Of a stretch of DNA of 64,000 nt, positions 23,501 through 31,807 are shown piece by piece; within the stretch, counting starts at the first letter, position 1; every line of letters begins with the position of its first letter. The translations under genes and the position numbers were made by a program. The notes beneath the pieces were generated by a model. It was not told where the DNA came from. It made no database searches and saw only the letters and a program-made list of their open reading frames with translations. Origin of the DNA: Pleionea sp. CnH1-48. GTDB taxonomy: Bacteria > Pseudomonadota > Gammaproteobacteria > Enterobacterales > Kangiellaceae. Location of the stretch: positions 1 to 64,000 of the forward strand of contig NZ_JAMXSB010000006.1 in assembly GCF_024124665.1 (NCBI RefSeq). The letters run 5' to 3'.

Positions 23501-26500
23501 CGTATCGAGAAACGCCCTGATAGGCATCGGTAGTTTTTACCAGCTGTCCAAGTCCATTTCGCTCTCGGCTCATTGAAATGCCATTAGCATCAATATTGGT
23601 TTTAAAGCCTGAATAGTGATACTTAATTACAAGTTCTTGGCTAGCTGTTTGGTCGATAACCTTTTGAGTAAGACGGCCTAAGTCATCAGCATAGGTGTAG
23701 TGAGTACCTTCTGTTGACTCAGTAGAAAACTGTGGGACAGACTCAAAAGTAACTCGCCCCAAGTGATCGTAAGTTGTTTTTGATATGACAGTGTCACTTT
23801 CAGAAAACCCTGCACTTTCTACTCGTATTGCTCTTCCCACCTTGTCAAAGTAGGTTCTAACCGTTGGAGAGCCAGACTGATACGCTGAGCTAATATATGC
23901 GGCTAGAGGATCGTCACAACTCTCTGATAACACATTCTCCGGAGCATATCCGAGACACCATTGCATGCGAGTGGAAACATGTGAAGCTCCTTGTGTTTGT
24001 TGGCCAACCAACCCTCCAAGACTATCGTAACTAAATGAAGTTCTGACATCGTTGATATCTTCGTTCCATTCAACTTCACCATGTTTTTCTGACGTTTTCA
24101 GCTCAACTTTATGATCTAGCGAGTTGTTGACTGCTTTAACAAAATATCCATCAGAGCTAAATGTTGATGTTTCCACACGAGCAGAACTTTCTCCTTCTGC
24201 CGATAGCGACTTAGATGCCAGTAGCCCATGTTGACTATATGTCATGGCCGTTCGTGACCACTTACCTGAGCTGGGAGAAACCAAAATACTGCTAGGCAAA
24301 CGATTATTCCATGATTCATAAGTCGTCGAGATTGACTGCTCTGTATCTGTACCAGGTTGAATAGGTAGACCATTTCTTGAAACGATCGCATTAGTCGTTT
24401 TAGTAATTGTTTTTAGTTTATTCAGCCATCCTTCAGAAACATCGCTATAGTCGTAACTATGACTGGTCACAACATTCCTTTTATGAGTGCTTCCAGACTC
24501 TTCATAAGTATTTGATACCATAAGAGGATTACCTAGATAATCATAGGTTGACGACTCACTAACTTTATAAAGCTCAGTTCCTCGGTTGACTAAATCATAG
24601 TTAGTAATAACACTAAACTTTGGTGCAATAAAGAAGTAGCTACCTGGTGGATACGAAAAATTGTCTTGGCTCGAAAGCACCGTTAACTCCAGCTCTTTTG
24701 AGTCATCAGGAATCATCGTCCAATCAATCGAACTATTTGTTAGTGCATGTTCTGAACAATCTTCATCTTCATCACGTATCAAACACGTCAAGTCAGATTT
24801 AATCTGTCCGCCGAGAGGAAAGGTTTGATGATAGTTCGATACACTGCGAATTCCTGTTGCCAGGTCATCAACAATCATTTGCTTGAAGCCTTGGAAGCCA
24901 TGCCCTTTATGATCAACTAAAGCATTACGATAACTATATAACTTGGTATTGAACCCGGCCTTACAGTGTGAGTGATAAATAGACGGAGAACTAGAACACT
25001 CATCGCCAGCTTTCGCACCATGCTGTTGATGAAATACACTCACAACAGGCATCGAAGAAGTTACTAAGTTTTGATGTAAGTGAAGACTTTCTTTATCAGC
25101 ATCATTGGGGATTTCATAAAGCTTAGGAATACCTAGCGCTCGAGAATCTGTGTTTGCTAACGTTGCGAACTCCCAACGAGATTCATGCTTTAGTCCATTT
25201 TTGACGCTTTGAAGAATATCTTGATGACCAGATGCATTTTTAATTTCGTAGATACCATTTTCAGTGCCTGGACCACCGACCAAATCAGCTTGAGTTACTC
25301 CAGACATACCTTCTCCGCCACTAGAGTAGCGATTAAAGTTCTTTATTGAATATCCACGAATATCAAATAAATTACTGACACCATTACCGTATATGTCACC
25401 ACTAAAGTGATTGGGCGTAGCCGTTATATCGGTAGTATTTTTTACAAACTGTAGAGTGCCACTTAGACTAAATGCATCGTACTTATATAGTCCTCTATCA
25501 AACTGAGCAAGCATACCATTTTGAGCATATAATCCCTCGCCGCAAATAACAGCAACGTCCAATAAGTCAACTTCTTCACGAGTCATTTCCATCGCTTGAA
25601 CAGCTTGCTCTTGAAGCTCCGCTGCCATACTCGTTATAGAGTTATACCCACCTAATGAGTGGAACTGTGAAAAAAAGCTGCCATGCACATCTATTGCACT
25701 TAACCCGAAGATTGAAGTGGAGCCTCCATCTGTCATTAAATCAAAAACTGTAGAATTAACAGATTCAGCTCCAAGTCGATATCCCATGTAATCTACGCAA
25801 TACTCCAACGTATTTTGCCCTGGAAGCATCAGTTCTTCTTTTCCATCTCCGTTCCAATCGAGTACTTTTACACCAGACTTCGCTGCCCAGTATGTTTTTC
25901 CTGCAACCCCCCTTTTTTCATACAACCATTGAGATTTCTGAGTATTTTCAGGGTCTCCAAATGTTTTATCTCCTAGATTTATTTGATAATTCCAGAATCC
26001 ATTCTGAGCAGTCAAAATGTCTTGTAAACCATCGCCATTTAAATCAGCAAATATGTAATACAAGTTTTGTGCTTTAGAGGGGAAGTTCACATTAGAAGCT
26101 AACTTAGGAACAGCAGTCAGCTTTCCATCTATTCCTCTTTCAAAGTAGATAATTGCATATACATCATCTAAATCCCCATAGTTTTCATTGGGAGATAAAG
26201 TCACGAGATAGTCTAAAGTTCCATTACCATCAATATCTTTTAGTCTGAAGTAATCAAACCTACTAAATCCTGAGAAAATAGTTGACTCATTAAACAACTC
26301 AACAGCAGAGCAAAACTTCAAGTTCCCTTTTGTGGAGCAGTTGGGGTAATAAACATTTTTGCTAACAAAGTCCTGAAGACCATCTCCATTAACATCATAT
26401 ACATAGTGATAATCAGTTTTACCACTTAGACCAGTACTTTTTGAGGAAAACGTACCTCCATTCCATGAAGCAAAATACAGCTCATCATCTTTCCAATATA

Positions 26501-29500
26501 AGATGTCCACTTTGCCATCTTGATCAAAGTCAACTCTCTGCCTAGAACTTCCAGCTATATTTGCAATCACTTCATGTTCAGTTGGCTTAATTACATCGAA
26601 ATTACCAGCGCTATTAATTGAAATAAACTCAGGATTAGGTCGCTTCCCATCCATCAGCAAATCGCCCAAGCTATGATAGGGACTTTTAATCATCAGCTCA
26701 TTAACGCCATCTCCATTAATATCTTGCGAGACGGAAACAGTAGAACTCCTTTGATTCATTTCATAGAACAAATAATCATCAATTGGTAAACGCTTGGCCG
26801 AGTCATAGTTAATTTCAGACTCACTCCAATCAAAAGTAGTCGCAGGTAAACACATATTACCAGCACACTCAGTAACGCTCCTGACTAGCGAACGGCCAGT
26901 TCCTTTCGCATAATCACCATAATCAATGGTGTAGTTTCTAACCTCACTACTTTGATACTTCGTCGTGATTTTAGTTAGTCGATATTGCTGTTTCGATAAG
27001 CCACCCACCATGTAAGATTCGTTAATATCATCACGAACCTCATAATCAAAATGGACTTGTCTATCACCTTTCGTAGTTCCATCACCAGTATAAAAAATAT
27101 CGACCAGGCGAATAGCGCCAGAATCGATTACATACTCATAATCAATTTGGTTACCAAACTGATCTTTTTGTGTATTTAGCATCCAGCTTAAGGTTTCACT
27201 TTTTCCAGAGAGCTTATGCTTCGCTTGTTCAGCCAAACCAAATGTTAAGGTTTGATGATTATCTAATTGAACAACAAAGTAGCTGCTATTCGTGTTTAAG
27301 TCGTTATATTGCTTAACAATGGTTCTTGGATTCGTTTCTAGTCGATAAATCGCACCACCTTTTCCGTAAGATACCGAAGAGTCTTTATCAAGTTTCAGCT
27401 TCTCTCCCCCTAAACAAAGTCTGTCAGTAGTTTCAGAGAAGCTCACTTTTTTAGTGAATCCATCTGATGCAAAAGTAGCATCACAACGACTGATAAGCTG
27501 AGCTGCATTTAAGTTCCACCCCATACCAGCGACACCATTCCCACTACGAGAGGAATAGTTCAACGAGACACTGGGCTGCATACCATTACGGCCAGGAGGT
27601 ACAGCGATTGGAATGCTATAGGTTGCAGCACCACCAGAAACACCTGCCTGACCTTGTACTGCTCCAACAGCCTGTTGCTCAGGCACCTGAATGGAAACCA
27701 GAGCCGCATCAGGAATTTCAACAACATCTTTATTTGCAAAGTCAGGAACAATATTTACACTGACCGTTTTTACATCGCTTTCTTGAGAACATGACCAATC
27801 GTATTGATTACAGGCTTTAACACGGAAGCCATAAACACCATCAGAGCTTTCGTTAACATCATAAGAAGTACCCGACATATTGGATGAAACAGCACCCCAG
27901 CTGCCGCCGTTTACTTGCTTCTCCAACACATAGAAAGTTGCATGAGACACACTGTTCCAGCTCACCGAAAACTTACCATCACTATCGGTATTTGAAGTCG
28001 GAGACGCAATTACTGGCGCAGCTGGAATTAATCTTACTTTTACATCTTCAGAAACAGGACTGTATTCCGAACAAGCCCACCCATACTGATTGCAAGCTCT
28101 AACCTGATAATCATAATCACCAGAAGTTTTTCCTGATAACATTGCAGAAGTAGCAGTTGTATCTTTTGCAACAACACTCCATTGGCCGCCATTATTTTTG
28201 CGTTCAATTAATTCATAGACGGATACATTCCCTGAAGGCTTACTCCAACTTACTGTATAAGAACCATTAGTACTTGTTGCGGGACCAGAAGGTGCCGAAG
28301 GAAGAGTAGGAACTAATCTTACTAAAGTTTCTCCTGAATCAGCGCCATATTCAGAACATGACCATGCATAACCATTACAGGCCCTGACTCTAAAATCCCA
28401 ACTGCCATCGGTTAAACCTGAAATTTTTCCGCTGGTTTTGGTATCACTAACTCGCGCTGTAACCCAGCTACCACCATTGCGTCTTTTCTGAACATCATAA
28501 TAAGTAGCATGGTCTACTGCCGACCAACTTATATCAGCTTCACCTGTTGAAATTTCAGGCAGTTCTACAATAGCTGGTGATTGAGGTTTTATCGCGACAG
28601 TTAGCAAACTGCTAGTTGTATAAGAACTACATCCACTTGCATTACAAGCTCGGATCCTAAAATAGTAAGTACCGCTAGTTAATCCACTTACCAGCTTACG
28701 CGTTGCATTTGGAGTACTCCATATTTGCTCCCAATGACCATTAGTTTGAAACTCCAAACGATACTCTGAAACTTGCCCACTGGCTGTTGCCCAACTCACT
28801 TCAACATCGCTACTGGTACTTTGAGCAACAACACTGATAGATGCTGGTGCCGCTGGCACATACAAAACTTGAGTTGATTGACTATGACTACTATAAGAAG
28901 AACAAGCAAAATCGTTGCATGCACGAACACGATAGGTATAAGAACCATTACCTCGGCCGCTTAAGGTTAACGATGTTGCACTGGTATCGTTAGCAACAAC
29001 CGTATAACTGCTGCTGCCATTTTTATACTCGATAACATCATAAAAAGTGACGGTGCCGCTCGGCTTGCTCCAAGAAACCGTAAACTTGCCATCAACATCG
29101 TTTGCGGGAACACTGGGAGAAGAAGGCACAGAAGGAATTAAACGAACCGTTGTACTGGCAGAAGCACTGCCATAACCAGAACAAGACCATGAATATTGAT
29201 TACAAGCTTGCACACGGAAGGACCAGGAACCATCGGTAAGACCCGAAACGCTTAGAGAAGATGTCGATAATTTGCTATCTACAGGTGTCCATGAACCGCT
29301 ACCTAGACGTTTTTGCAAATCGTAATAAACAGCACTATTGGGAGACGATGTCCAACTCACAGTGACACCACCATTTGACTGAGAAGACGAAATCGACGGC
29401 GTCGGTGCACTGGGTTTTAATCGCACAGGAATCGATTGGCTATGACTACCATAAGATGAACAAGCAAAATCGTTACACGCTCGCACACGGTAGGTATAAG

Positions 29501-30974
29501 AACCATTGCCACGACTACTTAAGGTTAACGATGTTGCACTGGTGCGATAAGCCACAAGTGTATAACTGCTGCTACCATTTTTATATTCAATCACATCATA
29601 AGCAGTGACATTTCCACTAGGCTTGCTCCACGAAACACTAAACCTTCCGTCGACATCATTAACAGGCACACTGGGCGCAGACGGCATAGATGGAATGATA
29701 CGAACCGTCGTACTGGCAGACGCACTGCCATAGCCAGAGCAAGACCACGAATACTCATTACAAGCACGTACTCGGAAGGTCCAAGAACCATCCGTTAGCC
29801 CTGACACTAATTTTGAATTAACAAATAATCCACTGTTTACTGATGTCCAAGAGCCACTGCCTAAGCGTTTTTGTAAATCATAATAAACAGCCTTATTGGC
29901 CGATTTATTCCAACTGACGGTAACACTTCCATTAGATTGTGAAGAAGAAATTGAAGCAGTAGGAGCAGCCGGAATTAATCGAACACGAACCAGATTAGCC
30001 GATCCAAAAGAAGAACAGGTAAAATCATTACAGGCCTGAACTCGATATTGGTAATTCACATTATTGGTTCGTCCGCTACGACTTATACTGGTCGATGTAT
30101 GATTGAGAGCCAAATTCGTCCAGCTGCCACTCCCCACTTTTTCCTGAATATTGTAGTGGGTCACGGTTCCAGATGGTTTTGACCAAGAAACAGTGTAACT
30201 GGTCGACTTTGAATCAAGACTGACGGGTGCATTGGGTTTAGATGGCGCAAACCGCACCTTCACCGTGTTATAAGCACTAAAACCTGAACATGCCCAAGAT
30301 TCTCCATTACATGCCTGAATCTGATATTGGTAGGTTGTATTGTTGGCTTTTCCTGAACGGCTGATAGAAGAGGAAGAATAATTAGACGCAATATTAACCC
30401 AGCTACCTCCAGCTAAACGTTCCTGGACATTGTAGTAGGTCGCTCCAGCAACAGCGCTCCATGAAACCGTATAGCTACCGTCGTTATCGTTAATATTGGC
30501 AGGTGCCGAAGGCGCAGAAGGTATCTTCTTTACAGTCGTATATGAGCTGGAGGTGTAGCCAGAGCAGAGCAGGCTAGTGTCCGTTGTACGACAACTTCTC
30601 AAATAATAACGGTACTTTCCATCGCTACGACCTGAAATAGAATGACTGGTCGCCGTATTGGACAAACTTGCAATCCGTACCATGCTACCATCATTCTTGG
30701 TCTCATAAAGCTCATAAGAACTGAACAACGGGATGCTTGGCGACGTCCAGGTGAGTGTATAGCTCCCATTCGTATTGGTTGTAGGCCCCACCAAATTAGT
30801 TGGTGGAGCGGGCGGAGTCGGTGTTCCCCCACAATTAAACCCGGGCAGGCAGCCGCCGCCTTCCTTAGGAACAAAACCTCCTTTTTCTGGGAATGCTAGC
30901 GCATGTACCATCGAGGTAATAAATAGAGCAGACAAATAGATCATTGATCGTTTTATCATCGACATGGGGAACAT
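20556..30974 (-). CDS. Giant SpvB/Rhs polymorphic toxin with FN3 array, Hint and Tse2-like ADP-ribosyltransferase tip (3472 aa)
   Basis: The Sec-type leader (MIKRSMIYLSALFITSMVHA) is followed by eleven fibronectin-III domains (~55-1075), an SpvB N-terminal module (~1100-1400; GGAATYSIPIAVPPGRNGMQ) and six or so FG-GAP/VCBS-like repeats at ~1410-1740 (DINGDGVNEL, DVNGDGLQDF, DLNGDGLQDI). YD/Rhs repeats (~2240-2900) lead to the Rhs core GRFMSVDPFLQEPG...NPYSYVLNNP near 3043. A Hint domain lies at ~3190-3333 (NSFLAGTLVLTKDG, TTDEHPFFD, ending VWVHN). The last ~125 residues (LYRGMK, ARPDTDIPVDCKG, TGGVSVAP, RRPSEHGGTGKDPVW) resemble the Tse2 toxin family. Inferred role: an encapsulated, self-released toxin exported from the cell. 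ATG 30974 has AAGGA 6 nt upstream. Confidence 0.88.
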   Translation of the reverse strand: MFPMSMIKRSMIYLSALFITSMVHALAFPEKGGFVPKEGGGCLPGFNCGGTPTPPAPPTNLVGPTTNTNGSYTLTWTSPSIPLFSSYELYETKNDGSMVRIASLSNTATSHSISGRSDGKYRYYLRSCRTTDTSLLCSGYTSSSYTTVKKIPSAPSAPANINDNDGSYTVSWSAVAGATYYNVQERLAGGSWVNIASNYSSSSISRSGKANNTTYQYQIQACNGESWACSGFSAYNTVKVRFAPSKPNAPVSLDSKSTSYTVSWSKPSGTVTHYNIQEKVGSGSWTNLALNHTSTSISRSGRTNNVNYQYRVQACNDFTCSSFGSANLVRVRLIPAAPTASISSSQSNGSVTVSWNKSANKAVYYDLQKRLGSGSWTSVNSGLFVNSKLVSGLTDGSWTFRVRACNEYSWSCSGYGSASASTTVRIIPSMPSAPSVPVNDVDGRFSVSWSKPSGNVTAYDVIEYKNGSSSYTLVAYRTSATSLTLSSRGNGSYTYRVRACNDFACSSYGSHSQSIPVRLKPSAPTPSISSSQSNGGVTVSWTSSPNSAVYYDLQKRLGSGSWTPVDSKLSTSSLSVSGLTDGSWSFRVQACNQYSWSCSGYGSASASTTVRLIPSVPSSPSVPANDVDGKFTVSWSKPSGTVTFYDVIEYKNGSSSYTVVANDTSATSLTLSGRGNGSYTYRVRACNDFACSSYSSHSQSTQVLYVPAAPASISVVAQSTSSDVEVSWATASGQVSEYRLEFQTNGHWEQIWSTPNATRKLVSGLTSGTYYFRIRACNASGCSSYTTSSLLTVAIKPQSPAIVELPEISTGEADISWSAVDHATYYDVQKRRNGGSWVTARVSDTKTSGKISGLTDGSWDFRVRACNGYAWSCSEYGADSGETLVRLVPTLPSAPSGPATSTNGSYTVSWSKPSGNVSVYELIERKNNGGQWSVVAKDTTATSAMLSGKTSGDYDYQVRACNQYGWACSEYSPVSEDVKVRLIPAAPVIASPTSNTDSDGKFSVSWNSVSHATFYVLEKQVNGGSWGAVSSNMSGTSYDVNESSDGVYGFRVKACNQYDWSCSQESDVKTVSVNIVPDFANKDVVEIPDAALVSIQVPEQQAVGAVQGQAGVSGGAATYSIPIAVPPGRNGMQPSVSLNYSSRSGNGVAGMGWNLNAAQLISRCDATFASDGFTKKVSFSETTDRLCLGGEKLKLDKDSSVSYGKGGAIYRLETNPRTIVKQYNDLNTNSSYFVVQLDNHQTLTFGLAEQAKHKLSGKSETLSWMLNTQKDQFGNQIDYEYVIDSGAIRLVDIFYTGDGTTKGDRQVHFDYEVRDDINESYMVGGLSKQQYRLTKITTKYQSSEVRNYTIDYGDYAKGTGRSLVRSVTECAGNMCLPATTFDWSESEINYDSAKRLPIDDYLFYEMNQRSSTVSVSQDINGDGVNELMIKSPYHSLGDLLMDGKRPNPEFISINSAGNFDVIKPTEHEVIANIAGSSRQRVDFDQDGKVDILYWKDDELYFASWNGGTFSSKSTGLSGKTDYHYVYDVNGDGLQDFVSKNVYYPNCSTKGNLKFCSAVELFNESTIFSGFSRFDYFRLKDIDGNGTLDYLVTLSPNENYGDLDDVYAIIYFERGIDGKLTAVPKLASNVNFPSKAQNLYYIFADLNGDGLQDILTAQNGFWNYQINLGDKTFGDPENTQKSQWLYEKRGVAGKTYWAAKSGVKVLDWNGDGKEELMLPGQNTLEYCVDYMGYRLGAESVNSTVFDLMTDGGSTSIFGLSAIDVHGSFFSQFHSLGGYNSITSMAAELQEQAVQAMEMTREEVDLLDVAVICGEGLYAQNGMLAQFDRGLYKYDAFSLSGTLQFVKNTTDITATPNHFSGDIYGNGVSNLFDIRGYSIKNFNRYSSGGEGMSGVTQADLVGGPGTENGIYEIKNASGHQDILQSVKNGLKHESRWEFATLANTDSRALGIPKLYEIPNDADKESLHLHQNLVTSSMPVVSVFHQQHGAKAGDECSSSPSIYHSHCKAGFNTKLYSYRNALVDHKGHGFQGFKQMIVDDLATGIRSVSNYHQTFPLGGQIKSDLTCLIRDEDEDCSEHALTNSSIDWTMIPDDSKELELTVLSSQDNFSYPPGSYFFIAPKFSVITNYDLVNRGTELYKVSESSTYDYLGNPLMVSNTYEESGSTHKRNVVTSHSYDYSDVSEGWLNKLKTITKTTNAIVSRNGLPIQPGTDTEQSISTTYESWNNRLPSSILVSPSSGKWSRTAMTYSQHGLLASKSLSAEGESSARVETSTFSSDGYFVKAVNNSLDHKVELKTSEKHGEVEWNEDINDVRTSFSYDSLGGLVGQQTQGASHVSTRMQWCLGYAPENVLSESCDDPLAAYISSAYQSGSPTVRTYFDKVGRAIRVESAGFSESDTVISKTTYDHLGRVTFESVPQFSTESTEGTHYTYADDLGRLTQKVIDQTASQELVIKYHYSGFKTNIDANGISMSRERNGLGQLVKTTDAYQGVSRYAYNGMGLPILLEDAKQQKIVAQYNALGQKEWVKDPNMGQKTFTYHGFGSVESEKDANGQLSYYHYDILGRLTQRDVDGVKEASWTYDDARKDENSLCLGMKSGETVHRLSESFSREYSYDALCRIATKTTHIDGYSFSLENHYDKNHGRLKGKTYPNNLVVGYEYNDRGFLTRTFNVGNDYTYRRVDAMNAQGQWEAVTLANNIVGIDRNYYPETGQLALSTLTKNGSELQKLIYDQYDAFGNLKKQAVDNYGLNASRGEESFDYDNLHRLIQSNRVVDNVQYRPVSYSYDAVGNLLKKTDFSIDGNNAYVYGSSERSYGNAGPNAVRRVTQKNGKGYRYYNYDNNGNLVSDSLISDGDLVSDSIRHITYNAFNKPTKIVVSGGSFLSPLDQVVTSSSTTQLYYGADQMRYKQVRDAAGIATTTFYIDKVFERTTTGTKTESKVYLDDIAVITETVDSHSAVHSIGFFHRDRLGSMAAVLDEKGAVKETHSFDPFGRPRDEKYQDKLMQVLASDVTNRGFTDHEHLDSSQIIHMNGRVYDYNLGRFMSVDPFLQEPGNSQSFNPYSYVLNNPMAGTDPSGYLFFLIPVAAKAISWGLAAYGAYETIDSGVDAYQKLSAGEVSASAAMISVGKTAAEELALKKMKMAKEAIGYVKDKAGALANKLKSKVGSNGSKSVKTDSNSSNSSTGGKDSERNSSINCVNSFLAGTLVLTKDGYRPIEELKVGDTVFSQDEHGDEQGFKRVLKTFKEWHEDDTRKLQLEDNDGNITVIFTTDEHPFFDIADGWVDADALVVGDKVATDKAGVTLTVITNEDIADEYYAYNLTVEDFHTYFVTEADVWVHNDSDNCSDGISGSGDVEDINLYRGMKGDSNGPETGASARTLGARPDTDIPVDCKGCVHPDTGGVSVAPDTPQNLPRHRRPSEHGGTGKDPVWSIKSSQLGEKLKYVQDSDTHGTIQPSKSMRLEEYQEALSETKDSWSKE
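27755..30830 (-). repeat. Eleven fibronectin type III repeats inside the toxin gene
   Basis: About 90 codons per unit. Each unit carries a W in strand B (VSWSKPSG or VSWNK) and ends in a near-constant RVRACN-x(3-5)-C segment whose two cysteines suggest a disulfide in each domain. Neighbouring units differ, but units 4-5 and 6-7 are near copies of each other (separate finding). Confidence 0.85.
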
Positions 30975-31252
30975 AATTTATCCTTCACCAATCAAGTTAT
31001 TCAGATTACTTATTAATCAACGTTAGAGTTGCAGACTCCTTTCTGCACACGTGCCCACACTGCACTACTCAGTCATCAGCGCGATCTTCTCATAGCGGAG
31101 AAATGCGAGTTAGAACTATTCGGCCATCCTGTGGTAAAAATCGGCCATTTAAAATTTTTCCTTTAATTACAAAACCTTACAACTTAATGGCATCCATATA
31201 ATGCAAGCCATCAAACACCATTTTGATTGGTGTAGGTCATGTTTTCTGACGA
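30975..31252. other. Leader/promoter region of the giant toxin gene
   Basis: About 280 bases without a gene. The short motif TCGGCCAT occurs twice about 23 bp apart (near 31120 and 31143) and could be a regulator site. No clear -35/-10 pair was fixed. Confidence 0.35.
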
Positions 31253-31753
31253 TTATTTAAACTTAAACTGCTCAGATAACTTAGCAGCAAGCGCCTTGTT
31301 TTCTTCGCCATAAACCATCAAGAAGTGATAGGTTTTGCCATCTTTTTCACATAGCTTATTCTTTGCGAAGCGTTGATGCTCGGGAATAGTGTTTGAGAAA
31401 GATAAGCACAAAAAATCACCTTCGTCCGAAAAGTCGCCGTATTGAGTACTCCCTCCCCAGCGCTCAGAATTGAATTTTGAGCCTTCAATTAACATGTCTT
31501 TACGATCAATTTTTTCTTTTATCAAACGATCTTCGGTAATCGAAAATCCATACTCAACCCCTTGATAAGAAGCCGTCCATATTTTCCAATAGAGTCCTGC
31601 GGCATCCCCCGTTCCCTCATGGGTATTATAAAGAGGAGCTTTAGGAAACCATATTCGGAAGTCTTCGATTTTTTCGTAAGAACCATCTGCGGCACCAGCC
31701 ATAGATGCAGTTCCCAATAGAATGACAGTCATCAATCGGGATAGATTTGGCAT
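31253..31753 (-). CDS. Secreted hypothetical protein (166 aa)
   Basis: The signal peptide (LSRLMTVILLGTASMAGAAD) ends near residue 22. The mature protein is mixed alpha/beta, with WFPKAPLYNTHEGTGDAAGL early and two cysteines (DFLCLSF, KLCEKDG) that could bond. The C-terminus is LSEQFKFK. No family recognised. It lies between the hybrid sensor gene and the giant toxin gene, all on the minus strand, with 54 nt after the sensor gene, so it could be read through from it. Confidence 0.6.
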   Translation of the reverse strand: MPNLSRLMTVILLGTASMAGAADGSYEKIEDFRIWFPKAPLYNTHEGTGDAAGLYWKIWTASYQGVEYGFSITEDRLIKEKIDRKDMLIEGSKFNSERWGGSTQYGDFSDEGDFLCLSFSNTIPEHQRFAKNKLCEKDGKTYHFLMVYGEENKALAAKLSEQFKFK

Positions 31754-31807
31754 AGTTATTAAACCTTCGGATTTTTATTCTAAGTATCCTGCTCACTATA
31801 ACTGTGA

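Noticed and set aside
27755-30830. Regular repeats as a CRISPR array or minisatellite
   Set aside because: The period (~270-280 bp) and open frame show coding FN3 domains, not short direct repeats with spacers.
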